This document shows, one piece after another, positions 17,777 to 25,762 of a stretch of DNA of 64,000 nucleotides (its first letter is position 1; each line of letters begins with the position of its first letter). The translations under genes were made by a program, and so were the position numbers. Below the pieces are notes generated by a model. That model ran no database searches, was not told the DNA's origin, and worked only from the letters and a program-made list of their open reading frames with translations. Source of the stretch: Kordia sp965224175 (GTDB taxonomy: Bacteria > Bacteroidota > Bacteroidia > Flavobacteriales > Flavobacteriaceae); assembly GCF_965224175.1 (NCBI RefSeq), contig NZ_OZ245041.1:4960001-5024000 (forward strand). The letters are read 5' to 3'.

Positions 17777-18727
17777 TTGAAATCTTCCAAAAAAATACTG
17801 ATTATTGCGCCTTATGCATTTGGTTATACGGCACATATTCACAATGCTTTACAACAATATGATACTATTGATGCGAAGATTTTATATTTAGATCAACCTG
17901 CATTTCAGTATAGAAATACATTTCATAAAGCACAGAATTTTTTTTCGAAATTGTTTTTGGGAAAGAATCTGAAAAAATCTTTTGTTACAGATCGCATCAA
18001 GGCTTCCTTGACAAAACTAGGTTCACAAGATGAAATTTTCATCATTCGTCCTGATATGTTGTCTGATGATGTTTTAAATTTTATAAAAGGTTTTACTCAG
18101 AAGTTTATTGCTTATTATTACGATAGTACACGTCGCTTTCCGCGAAAAGTTGACATTATTCCTATGTTTGATACTGTGTATAGTTATGATCGTTTGGATG
18201 TAGAAAAGTACAATTTGTCTTTTTTGACGAATTATATTTTTGAAGAAAGTAATCATACAAAATTTGACTATCAGTTTTTTAATATTTCAACCAATGATTA
18301 CCGTTTTCCATTGTTGGAAAATTTAGCAAAATACTTAACTGAGAAATCTTGGACATATGCTATTCAGGTGTATAACGGAAGCGAAATGCCAGCAGAATAT
18401 GTAGAAATCATTACTACGCAAAAAACAATCAAAGAAGTCTCTGATTTGATATTAAAAACCAAGATTATTGTTGAAATTCAACGAACGGAACAAGTTGGTT
18501 TGTCATTCAGAATTTTTGAAGCACTAGGACATCGCAAAAAACTCATTACAACGAATAAAGATATTGTGAATTACGATTTTTACCATCCGCAAAACATCTT
18601 AGTTGTCGATGAAAGTAATATAGAAATTCCAACAGATTTTGTAGATTCTCCCTATGTAGAAATTGAAGAAGCTATTCTTTCAAAGTATAAAATTGAAAAC
18701 TGGATACGACCTATTTTTGGATTATAA
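17777..18727 (+). CDS. Glycosyltransferase-like surface-glycan protein
   Basis: This 316-residue protein opens KKILIIAPYAFGYTAHI, a Rossmann start like GT-B enzymes. It ends with a GT-B-like donor segment: QVGLSFRIFEALGHRKKLITTN and a YDFYHPQNILVVD stretch. This arrangement is found in CgeB-like and RfaS-like LPS-core proteins. The start is TTG, immediately after the TAA of the upstream methyltransferase; no ATG is available in the same region. Donor and acceptor are unknown. Translational coupling with the upstream gene suggests they act on the same glycan. Confidence 0.7.
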   Translation: MKSSKKILIIAPYAFGYTAHIHNALQQYDTIDAKILYLDQPAFQYRNTFHKAQNFFSKLFLGKNLKKSFVTDRIKASLTKLGSQDEIFIIRPDMLSDDVLNFIKGFTQKFIAYYYDSTRRFPRKVDIIPMFDTVYSYDRLDVEKYNLSFLTNYIFEESNHTKFDYQFFNISTNDYRFPLLENLAKYLTEKSWTYAIQVYNGSEMPAEYVEIITTQKTIKEVSDLILKTKIIVEIQRTEQVGLSFRIFEALGHRKKLITTNKDIVNYDFYHPQNILVVDESNIEIPTDFVDSPYVEIEEAILSKYKIENWIRPIFGL

Positions 18728-18731
18728 AAGA

Positions 18732-18764
18732 ATACCATCGTTACAAAAAATGTAACAATGGTAT
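18732..18764 (+). terminator. Hairpin after the glycan genes
   Basis: A 14-bp stem with one mismatch (arms 18732-18745 and 18751-18764, loop AAAAA) lies 5 bp past the stop. It has no T run, so it may stabilise the 3' end rather than terminate by itself. Confidence 0.45.
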
Positions 18765-18830
18765 GTAAACTTCCAACAATTATGTTGCGCTATTGAGTGA
18801 GGTTTGTCTTCAATATTAAAAGATAATCAA

Positions 18831-19217
18831 TTACACTGCGGCTTTACTGATTTCTCCTTCCAATTCTTTAAATGCTTTTTCTTGCGATCCTTTTAGTAAT
18901 GCTTGCTTTATAAAACCTGCAATAATTTCAATAATATTTCTTCGCGCTTTTACACTTTTACCAAAATATGCGTGCATCATTTTATTGGGGATAATATGAT
19001 TCACTTTTACAGTATCTTGATTTACAAAAAATGCTTTTACAGCATGCATGCCACTTTTTTTAATAACAATACATTGTGCCATTTGTCCATCAGCATTTGT
19101 TCTATGTTCCCAAATGTCATAATCTTTTGAGCATTCAAAATTTGATTCTTTTTCTAAAAACCGATGTAGTTTGTCTAAAGAATTATAATCGCTTTTAATT
19201 TCAATTAAATTTTCCAT
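18831..19217 (-). CDS. Hypothetical protein, 128 residues
   Basis: I do not recognise this family. The product is soluble-looking and mixed α/β, with no signal peptide. It has Cys in FECSKDYDIWEH and MAQCIVIKK, a central strand-rich part, and a C-terminal amphipathic helix region rich in Lys and Ala (IIEIIAGFIKQALLKG). It is a monocistronic minus-strand gene between two groups of glycan genes. The ORF is convincing from codon pattern and ATG, but no function can be offered. Confidence 0.65.
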   Translation of the reverse strand: MENLIEIKSDYNSLDKLHRFLEKESNFECSKDYDIWEHRTNADGQMAQCIVIKKSGMHAVKAFFVNQDTVKVNHIIPNKMMHAYFGKSVKARRNIIEIIAGFIKQALLKGSQEKAFKELEGEISKAAV

Positions 19218-19507
19218 TTTCTATTGTTATTTTATGTTCAGAATACAGTTCGTTTGAAACAAAGAAACTTGTTTACATCCTAAAAATAAACTGTTGCTAG
19301 TGATGTTTTATAAAAACTCAGTACTAAGTGATTAACATTTGTAAAATAGTGATCAACGCTCTTATGTATTGTTATAATGGCGTTTTGAGCCTTGTGTATG
19401 TTACAAAAAGAGAAATAGTTTTGTTGTTTTGTATGTGTTGAAACAAACAAAATAATTCTTTATAAGTAGCGAATGAAAACGAATTGAAATCGAATTTTAA
19501 GATCATA

Positions 19508-19543
19508 AAAAACACCATCATAAAAGGAATGTAGATGGTGTTT
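19508..19543 (-). terminator. Terminator-like hairpin in a 670-bp gene-free stretch
   Basis: A 10-bp stem (AAACACCATC, 19510-19519, with GATGGTGTTT, 19534-19543) has a T run when read on the minus strand. It lies 345 bp downstream of the minus-strand gene ending at 19888. The gap 19218-19887 has no ORF that I accept. It also holds a small ACATCT/AGATGT hairpin near 19569 and a start-less open frame at about 19605-19745. Confidence 0.45.
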
Positions 19544-19887
19544 AAACAAAAAAACTAATTAAGATTAAGACATCTAAACAGATGTTATAAAATTCTTTTT
19601 ATTACTAAAGTATATATGTCGTGACTGTTTCACCTTGATTATTTTCTACGATTCTATCTTTATGTAAAATTCGATTGCTTAACTCAAAAAAGTTGAAACC
19701 AAATAAAAGATCACTAGAAAAAGTAAATAGTATGGTGATTCTGTTTTAATGACTTATTAGGTAGATACTTATTTTATGAAAAGGTTGCGTCAAGGCAATT
19801 GTAAATTTCAAATTCTACTACAAATATTGCATAGAAATGTAAAACCAAAATGGCTGGAAAATTATATAATTATAAAGAAGAAGAAAA

Positions 19888-20955
19888 TTAAATCAGACTA
19901 CGATATACGTCTTCATACTGCTTTGCTGTAGCATTCCAATCAAAGCTTTGTGCACGTTGAATGTATGCTTTTTGGTAGATTTCTTTATTAGTTTGAAACG
20001 TATGCATTCCGTTTTCAAAAACTGTTGCCATATACTTCGGATCGTAATGTTCCCAGAAAAACGCATGATCGCCACCAATTTCTGGTAATGAAGTTTTGTT
20101 TGATAAAAATATAGGTTTTCCAAAACGCATGGCTTCAATTGGCGGAATTCCAAAACCTTCACGCAATGATGGAAAAACAAAAGCAGCACAATTTTGTAAA
20201 TAATATTGTTTATCTAAATCTCCAATTTTCCCTGTGATAATGACACGATCTTGTAAGTTGTATTTTTGAATTGTTTCAGCAAGTTTTCCGCTGGCATATT
20301 CCGTATTATTATTTCCTGAAAGAATTAAATTAAAATCAGGTAATTCAGCGAGCATTTCTACAAGTGTATGGAAGTTTTTTCTTAGTGTAAATTCACCAAT
20401 GCTAAACAAATATGGTTTGTTTGAAACTAATTTTGGTTGATGATTTTCAGGAAGTGTGACTTCTCTAATAGGATTTCCATTATAAATCACATACTCAGGA
20501 ACGTTTGGTACATCAAAATACTTGTGAGTTGATGCTTTTGCAAAATTTGAAATATACGTAATAGCGTTACTTCGTTCTAGTTTCTCTCTAAAACGTACAT
20601 TGCGTTCATGATTCATATCGCTAGATTCTTCTTCAATGAAATTCACATCGTGAACCGTCAATAAATATGGAATGTTGTGATAAGGTTCAATCTTAATATT
20701 TTGATTTAAAGAATGCCATAAATCGTATTTTTTACGAATTCGCAACATCGGATAGCGACGAAAAGATTGATACTTTTTATAATCAAAATAATTTCCAAAT
20801 TCATCTTTAAGTGCGTTGAGGTTTTTCGCGTGAAGCGTCATTTTAAAATCATCAATTTCTGCCTGATACAATCCTTTTATCAAATGATAATTAAATTGAC
20901 CAAAACCAAAATGGAGATTCTTAATATTATGTGATTCTAAAAAAACGTTCTTCAT
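19888..20955 (-). CDS. Glycosyltransferase family 4
   Basis: This 355-residue GT-B enzyme has a C-terminal GT4 domain: YLFSIGEFTLRKNFHTLVE, VIITGKIGDLDKQYYLQNC, and AFVFPSLREGFGIPPIEAM with the E-x7-E catalytic signature, then LPEIGGDHAFFWEHYDP. The N-terminal domain starts with KNLHFGFGQFNYHLIKGL and contains LTVHDVNFIEEE. It probably transfers a hexose in LPS core or another surface glycan. It lies 97 bp downstream of the WaaE-like gene on the same strand and may be in one operon with it. Confidence 0.92.
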   Translation of the reverse strand: MKNVFLESHNIKNLHFGFGQFNYHLIKGLYQAEIDDFKMTLHAKNLNALKDEFGNYFDYKKYQSFRRYPMLRIRKKYDLWHSLNQNIKIEPYHNIPYLLTVHDVNFIEEESSDMNHERNVRFREKLERSNAITYISNFAKASTHKYFDVPNVPEYVIYNGNPIREVTLPENHQPKLVSNKPYLFSIGEFTLRKNFHTLVEMLAELPDFNLILSGNNNTEYASGKLAETIQKYNLQDRVIITGKIGDLDKQYYLQNCAAFVFPSLREGFGIPPIEAMRFGKPIFLSNKTSLPEIGGDHAFFWEHYDPKYMATVFENGMHTFQTNKEIYQKAYIQRAQSFDWNATAKQYEDVYRSLI

Positions 20956-21052
20956 GTGTTCGAATTTATTGCTTTTTAGCGGTCACATGTAACCTCACAT
21001 GAACCTTTTTTCTTAGAGAATAGACATTGTAACATTTCAATTTCATTTTGTA

Positions 21053-21805
21053 TCAATCAATTTTTCGGTACATCGTCCATAATTGTAAATAACGTTTAAA
21101 CACTGAAAACGCATGAACATAACACAAAATAAAGCCTTCTTTTCCATCCATAAAACCCAAACGCAAAAAATATTGATGTAAAAAACGATACAACGGACGA
21201 AAAAAGAAATGATACGCGTTTGGACGTACATTTTTCTTGTACAAAGCTTCTGCTTGCAAACGACTGTAATGACTCAGTTTCTGATTGTAATTGTCAAAAT
21301 TCTTATACGTTTGATGCGCAACAGCATGTTTTAACAAACCAATTTTTTCAGCGGTTTCAATAGTTTCATGAACAGGTTTTCCGTTGTAGCGACAATGATT
21401 TTTATGAAACAATCGCACAGAAATATCGGTTTGAAAACCACTGTATTTCATTCGTTTCCCCATAAAATGAAAATCACGTTTTACATGATACGCTTTCATG
21501 GCATTTTCAGAATTCACAGTTGCAACGATTTCGTCTGCCAAAGATTTTGGAATTTCCTCGTCTAAATCAAAAAAAGTAATCCAATCGTATGATGCTTGGT
21601 CGATAGCGAAGTTTTTCTGAGAAGAAAAGTCATCAAATTTTCGTTGAATCAATTTAACATCATACTTTTTTGCTAGAGCAACCGTATTATCAGTGCTAAA
21701 CGAATCTACAATAATAATTTCATCAGCAAAAGAGAGTTGTTCAATATACGCTTCAATATTGTCTTCCTCGTTATATGTAATTGCTAAAGCACTAATCTTC
21801 TGCAT
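21053..21805 (-). CDS. Glycosyltransferase family 2, WaaE/KdtX-like
   Basis: This 250-residue GT2 enzyme carries ISALAITYNEEDNIEAYI, the nucleotide-binding EIIIVDSFSTDNT, and ITFFDLDEEIPK in place of the DxD loop. RLFHKNHCRYNGKPVHETI is diagnostic for the LPS-core β-glucosyltransferase group (WaaE). The C-terminal part has RPLYRFLHQYFLRLGFMDG. A paralogue with the same architecture lies at 27232. Its start codon lies inside the end of the small membrane-protein gene at 21792-21929, which implies coupled translation. Confidence 0.9.
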   Translation of the reverse strand: MQKISALAITYNEEDNIEAYIEQLSFADEIIIVDSFSTDNTVALAKKYDVKLIQRKFDDFSSQKNFAIDQASYDWITFFDLDEEIPKSLADEIVATVNSENAMKAYHVKRDFHFMGKRMKYSGFQTDISVRLFHKNHCRYNGKPVHETIETAEKIGLLKHAVAHQTYKNFDNYNQKLSHYSRLQAEALYKKNVRPNAYHFFFRPLYRFLHQYFLRLGFMDGKEGFILCYVHAFSVFKRYLQLWTMYRKID

Positions 21806-21929
21806 GCTCTTCTTTTTCTTTGTGGCGTAAGTTTTTCTTTGTGTAATAGCTAGATGTATTTCTATCTCTAGAATTTCCTCTTGGATAAAAAATAAACAGC
21901 GCCATAATAATAAAAAATCTTATGAGCAT
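21792..21929 (-). CDS. Small membrane protein, 45 residues
   Basis: This short minus-strand gene starts with ATG at 21929. The product begins MLIRFFIIMALFIFYPRG, a single membrane-spanning or uncleaved signal segment. A strongly charged tail follows (RDRNTSS, KKNLRHKEKEEHAED). Its stop (TAG, 21794-21792) lies within the first codons of the WaaE-like gene, overlapping by 14 bp in another frame. A -7 box 56 bp upstream (21985-21992) would drive both. Function is unknown; the overlap suggests a partner of the glycosyltransferase at the inner membrane. Confidence 0.65.
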   Translation of the reverse strand: MLIRFFIIMALFIFYPRGNSRDRNTSSYYTKKNLRHKEKEEHAED

Positions 21930-21984
21930 ACGTAATTTTTTGTGTTACAAATCAAAAGAATCTATCAAAAGAGATACATCGCGA

Positions 21985-21992
21985 CAAAAGTA
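21985..21992 (-). promoter_or_regulatory. -7 promoter box for the small protein/WaaE-like operon
   Basis: TACTTTTG on the minus strand fits TAnnTTTG and gives a 5' UTR of roughly 50 nt before the ATG at 21929. Confidence 0.5.
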
Positions 21993-22196
21993 ATGATTTT
22001 ACCATCAATACATAATTTAAATAAAAAGCCAATCACAAATTATTAAGAACGCTCAAATGAGTGTTCAGAACATTTTTTAGGATTTTTAGAACAATAAAAA
22101 AATAGTTAAGGTGTAATTTATTATTTTAATCGAAATATATTTCCTTGCAATTAGTAAGAAAAATAAATTATTAACCTCAAATTTAACCAAATTATT

Positions 22197-23303
22197 ATGT
22201 GTACACGTGTACTTTTTACCAACAAGAAAAGAAACAATCTTGTAGGACGAAATATGGATTGGGCAGTAAATCCAACACCGCAATTATGGGCAATGCCTAA
22301 AGGTGTTCAAAGAAAAGCAATGGCAAAAACAAGTACAGGAGAAGAATTCTCATGGACATCTGCTTATAGTAGTATTGTCGTTTCTAACTTTGATTGTGCT
22401 ATTTCTGATGGAATGAACTCAGAAGGATTAACGGCAAATATATTATGGTTGTCAAATTCGATTTATCCTGAACATCCCCAAAAAGAAGGCTATTATCCAA
22501 TGTCTATGAGTATTTGGGCGCAATATATCCTAGACATTTGTAAAACTGTAAAAGACGCAGTTATTGCGATGAATAATATTTACATTCAAACAACGATTAT
22601 TCCAGGAAGCAAAAAGCTAGGAACATGCCATTTAGCTGTAGGAGATAACGATGGAAACTCTGCAATATTTGAATATATTGATGGGCATTTAAACGTGTTT
22701 TCAAATGTAAAAATAGACAAGAAGACATACAATCATAAATATTGGAAGTATACAAAAGACCAAGTAAGAGTTATGGCAAATGATCCTTTTTTTAATATTC
22801 AAATAGAATCATTAACCTATTGGAATGAGTTGAATAAAAAATACGCTTCCGCAGATACTGCAGCATTGTTGCCAGGTTCCAATTTATCTTTAAGCAGATT
22901 TGTAAGAGCTACGTATTTTTCAAAACAAATGACAGCAGAGGTAAAGAATGAATTTGCATTAGCCCAATTGGCAGCAGTCATGAACAATGCAGCACAGCCA
23001 GCAACAAAAACTGAAGGAGAAGAGTCCGAAGACTTAAGTAGAACACAATACATATCACTTGCCGATCAAAGAAAATTACGTTATTTCTTCCGTTCTAGAT
23101 ACAGTCCTTTTATGATATGGATAGATTTAAAGAAAGTGAATTTTGATCAATTGAAACCAACAAAGAAAAAGAAACAGCGCGCATTAAAAGTAGAACTAAA
23201 CGATTTTGGTGTATATGATGCTAACGAAGATTATGGAAGTGGAAATGTAACAAATCAGCTAAAACCGCATGTAATGCTTGATTTTTTAGAAATTCCATCA
23301 TAA
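22197..23303 (+). CDS. Linear amide C-N hydrolase, choloylglycine hydrolase family
   Basis: This 368-residue Ntn-hydrolase has Cys2 as the expected nucleophile, exposed after Met removal. Arg18 and Asp21 (GRNMDW) sit at the same positions as in bile salt hydrolases and penicillin V acylases. DGMNSEGLTANILWL supplies the Asn74/Asn81 region. There is no signal peptide, so it should be cytoplasmic. In a marine flavobacterium the natural substrate is unlikely to be bile salts; N-acyl amides such as acyl-homoserine lactones are a known alternative for the family but not shown here. It is monocistronic. The 391-bp region before it includes a GAACGCTC hairpin (22047-22065) and no clear -7 box. Confidence 0.88.
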   Translation: MCTRVLFTNKKRNNLVGRNMDWAVNPTPQLWAMPKGVQRKAMAKTSTGEEFSWTSAYSSIVVSNFDCAISDGMNSEGLTANILWLSNSIYPEHPQKEGYYPMSMSIWAQYILDICKTVKDAVIAMNNIYIQTTIIPGSKKLGTCHLAVGDNDGNSAIFEYIDGHLNVFSNVKIDKKTYNHKYWKYTKDQVRVMANDPFFNIQIESLTYWNELNKKYASADTAALLPGSNLSLSRFVRATYFSKQMTAEVKNEFALAQLAAVMNNAAQPATKTEGEESEDLSRTQYISLADQRKLRYFFRSRYSPFMIWIDLKKVNFDQLKPTKKKKQRALKVELNDFGVYDANEDYGSGNVTNQLKPHVMLDFLEIPS

Positions 23304-23345
23304 GTATTGAATTTATATTAGTTGTTGTAAGTTGAATAAGTTTAG

Positions 23346-23353
23346 TAGCTTTG
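23346..23353 (+). promoter_or_regulatory. -7 promoter box of the deacetylase gene
   Basis: TAGCTTTG fits TAnnTTTG, 37 bp before the ATG at 23391. A TTG triplet at 23325-23327 is placed as a possible -33 element. Confidence 0.5.
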
Positions 23354-23390
23354 TTGAGAACGTTTAATTCTCAATAATCAGTTACCACTT

Positions 23391-24113
23391 ATGCCAAAAT
23401 TACCAATCTTAATGTATCATGCTGTTACTACAGATGCTTCTGAAAGTAACGGATTGACAATTTCTACTGAAAACTTAGAAGCGCAATTCCGTTATTTAAA
23501 AGAAAACGGCTATACAAGTTTGCATTTTGGTGACTTGCAACAACTAAAATCTCCTAAAGATTTTCCTGATAAAGCAGTTATTATTACGTTTGATGATGTA
23601 TATGTAAATCAATTAGAATTAGCATATCCGCTATTACAGAAATATGGTTTAAAAGCTTGTTTTTACATTCCATTTCAATATGTTGATGGTTTTGATGAAT
23701 GGAATACAGGAAACATAAAACTGATGTCTGTTGCACAATTAAAAAGTATGGATTCTGCTATCATTGAATTAGGTTTGCATTCGTTTGCACACAAAAAATA
23801 CGATCAACTGTCTACAGCAGAAATCAACGAAGATTTTGATAAATGTAAGCAGTTTATTATTGAAAACCAGTTGAACGTGAGTAATGTGTTAGCATATCCG
23901 TATGGGAAATATCCTCGTAAGAAACCTGAACAACCTGTATTCTTTAAAACACTTCATGAACACAAAGTTGCATTTGGATTACGCATTGGAAATAGAGTGA
24001 ATACGTTTCCTTTCAAAAACAATTACGAGGTACAACGCTTAGATATCAAAGGAGAAGACTCTTTGCGAAAGTTTAGTACTAAATTGCGACGTGGAAAATC
24101 ATTTTTCTTCTAA
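23391..24113 (+). CDS. Polysaccharide deacetylase family protein (NodB domain)
   Basis: This 240-residue carbohydrate esterase 4 protein opens LPILMYHAVTTD. It has the catalytic/metal motif VIITFDDVY (TFDD, residues about 63-69), the zinc-binding LGLHSFAHKKY (H-S-x-x-H, near 127) and the AYPYGKYPRK motif. The enzyme removes N-acetyl groups from a glycan. No signal peptide is seen, so the substrate is likely a lipid-linked or cytoplasmic precursor, fitting the surrounding glycan genes. The following lipoprotein gene begins 10 bp after its stop. Confidence 0.88.
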   Translation: MPKLPILMYHAVTTDASESNGLTISTENLEAQFRYLKENGYTSLHFGDLQQLKSPKDFPDKAVIITFDDVYVNQLELAYPLLQKYGLKACFYIPFQYVDGFDEWNTGNIKLMSVAQLKSMDSAIIELGLHSFAHKKYDQLSTAEINEDFDKCKQFIIENQLNVSNVLAYPYGKYPRKKPEQPVFFKTLHEHKVAFGLRIGNRVNTFPFKNNYEVQRLDIKGEDSLRKFSTKLRRGKSFFF

Positions 24114-24123
24114 TATAAAACAA

Positions 24124-25014
24124 ATGAAAAAATGGTATCTCTTTCTGATTGCAATCGCTATGTTAGGTTGTAAGTATACTAAAGACGACAAAAAAGCTAA
24201 ATTTTTGACAGAGCTCCTTCCTACAAAAACTCCTATTGTCTTTAAAGAAGAGCTCACGCCAAAAGATAAAATAATTCATAAAGGAATATTCAGTCCAGAT
24301 TTAGAACATTATTATTACACATTGTCAAACAAAGATTTTACCCAATTTGATGTGTATATCTTAGAAAAAAAAGACGGCAATTGGAGTCAACCAAAAAAAG
24401 CTTTTTTCAATAGCCAATACGACGATCACGGAATGAATTTTTCTCCTGATGGAAATACAATTTATTTTAGTTCTACGAGACCAACAAACATGAAAGATGT
24501 TGCGGAAACATGGCATATATGGAAATCAGAGAAAGTTAATGAAAAGTGGAGCAAACCTACGTATGTAGATGTTCCAAATCTTAGAAACAAACTTGTTTCA
24601 CATCCTGTAGTAACAAATTCAGGAACTTTATACTTTCATTCAAGTAATTTAGATTATAGTGGAATGGATATTTATCATGCCAAAAGTATAAATGGTGAAT
24701 ATCAAGAAGCTAAAAAAGTCATAGCATCAATAAACCCTAAAGGTGATAAATGTACTCCTTATGTCTCTCCGAACGAAAAGTATATGATATACGCAACCGT
24801 AGGCAATCAACTAGATTTACATCTTAGTTTTAAAGATGATTCAGGAAACTGGATATACAAGAAAAAGTTAAGTAATGCGATAAATACATCAGGACAAGGA
24901 AACCCATTTGTAACTCCAGATCACAAATATTTATTCTACACAACTGGAAATCATCAAGGTACTAATTGGAACATTAAATGGGTGGACATTGCTTCTGATC
25001 TTGAGATAAAGTAG
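24124..25014 (+). CDS. PD40/TolB-like β-propeller lipoprotein
   Basis: The start is set at the ATG at 24124, giving a 296-residue lipoprotein. Its N-terminus MKKWYLFLIAIAMLGC carries a lipobox ending at Cys16; a longer frame from 24091 would bury this signal. The body has WD40-like PD40 blades: FSPDLEHYYYTLSN, GMNFSPDGNTIYFSSTRP, NSGTLYFHSSNLD, TPYVSPNEKYMIYAT and NPFVTPDHKYLFYTTG. It should be anchored in the outer or inner membrane facing the periplasm. Ligand and role are unknown. It is likely co-transcribed with the deacetylase. Confidence 0.85.
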   Translation: MKKWYLFLIAIAMLGCKYTKDDKKAKFLTELLPTKTPIVFKEELTPKDKIIHKGIFSPDLEHYYYTLSNKDFTQFDVYILEKKDGNWSQPKKAFFNSQYDDHGMNFSPDGNTIYFSSTRPTNMKDVAETWHIWKSEKVNEKWSKPTYVDVPNLRNKLVSHPVVTNSGTLYFHSSNLDYSGMDIYHAKSINGEYQEAKKVIASINPKGDKCTPYVSPNEKYMIYATVGNQLDLHLSFKDDSGNWIYKKKLSNAINTSGQGNPFVTPDHKYLFYTTGNHQGTNWNIKWVDIASDLEIK

Positions 25015-25104
25015 TACTTCATTATAAATTTTTATAACTAAAGGGTTCTTAAGTGTTGTAATGTAATTTTTAACTAAGTTTTTAGTTTAAACTAATTTTT
25101 TAGT

Positions 25105-25112
25105 TATATTTG
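25105..25112 (+). promoter_or_regulatory. -7 promoter box with upstream palindrome
   Basis: TATATTTG lies 21 bp before the ATG at 25133. A perfect 14-bp palindrome, TTAGTTTAAACTAA (25082-25095), sits 9 bp upstream of the box, where a repressor or activator could bind. Confidence 0.6.
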
Positions 25113-25132
25113 ATCGCATTAAAACATTTACC

Positions 25133-25762
25133 ATGAAACATCTTTTATACATTTTTTGTCTAGCTAGTACTTGGTCGTTGTTTGCTCAGCAGAATGATAC
25201 TAAAAAAGCAGACTCGATACAATTACATCAAATCAGAGTAGAGTTGGAGACTATTTTTAAGAAAGATCAAACCTTTAGGCGAATTTATCAAGAAGCCGAA
25301 AAGAAATTGGGTCGCGATTCCTTTGAAATGGAATATTTTTGGGAAGTTGTAGAAGCACAAGATAAAGTGCTAGAAAAACGTGTTTGCGCTATCATCGATA
25401 CGCATGGTTGGCTAGGTATTTCGCAAGTAGGACGTTTGGCAAATACTACTTTGTGGGCTGTACTTCAACATGGTTCGGTAGCTTCTAAAGAAAAATATGC
25501 GCCTTTACTCAAAGCATCTGTTTTACAAAAAGAATCAAGAGCTATCCATTATGCACGATTGATTGACAGAATGCTAATCAATTCCAACAAAGCTCAATTA
25601 TACGGTACACAGTACGAATATGATGACAAAGGTAAAGCTTCATTTTTTCCAATAGAAACACCAGAATTACTTAACAAAAGACGAAAAGAACTAGGTTTAA
25701 ATTCAATGGAAGAATTTGCAGCTTCTTTAAAAATAGAATGGACACAAACATCAAAACAATGA
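25133..25762 (+). CDS. Secreted DUF6624-like protein
   Basis: This 209-residue protein has a signal peptide (MKHLLYIFCLASTWSLFAQ). Its mature domain resembles DUF6624: a helical region ending IIDTHGWLGISQVGRLANTT, then WAVLQHG, a DRMLINSNKAQLYGTQY segment, and RRKELGLNSMEEFAASLK. The family function is unknown. Its stop codon overlaps the start of the next gene (ATGA), so the two are translated together. Confidence 0.75.
   Translation: MKHLLYIFCLASTWSLFAQQNDTKKADSIQLHQIRVELETIFKKDQTFRRIYQEAEKKLGRDSFEMEYFWEVVEAQDKVLEKRVCAIIDTHGWLGISQVGRLANTTLWAVLQHGSVASKEKYAPLLKASVLQKESRAIHYARLIDRMLINSNKAQLYGTQYEYDDKGKASFFPIETPELLNKRRKELGLNSMEEFAASLKIEWTQTSKQ

Noticed and set aside
22047..22077. Terminator (GAACGCTC hairpin followed by T residues)
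   Set aside because: It lies in a divergent intergenic region with no plus-strand gene ending upstream; it is mentioned only as a possible leader hairpin.
22197..22220. parS-like TGTACACGTGTAC at the amidase start
   Set aside because: It is only a CACGTG core inside coding sequence; the flanking TGTTT/AAACA half-sites are missing.
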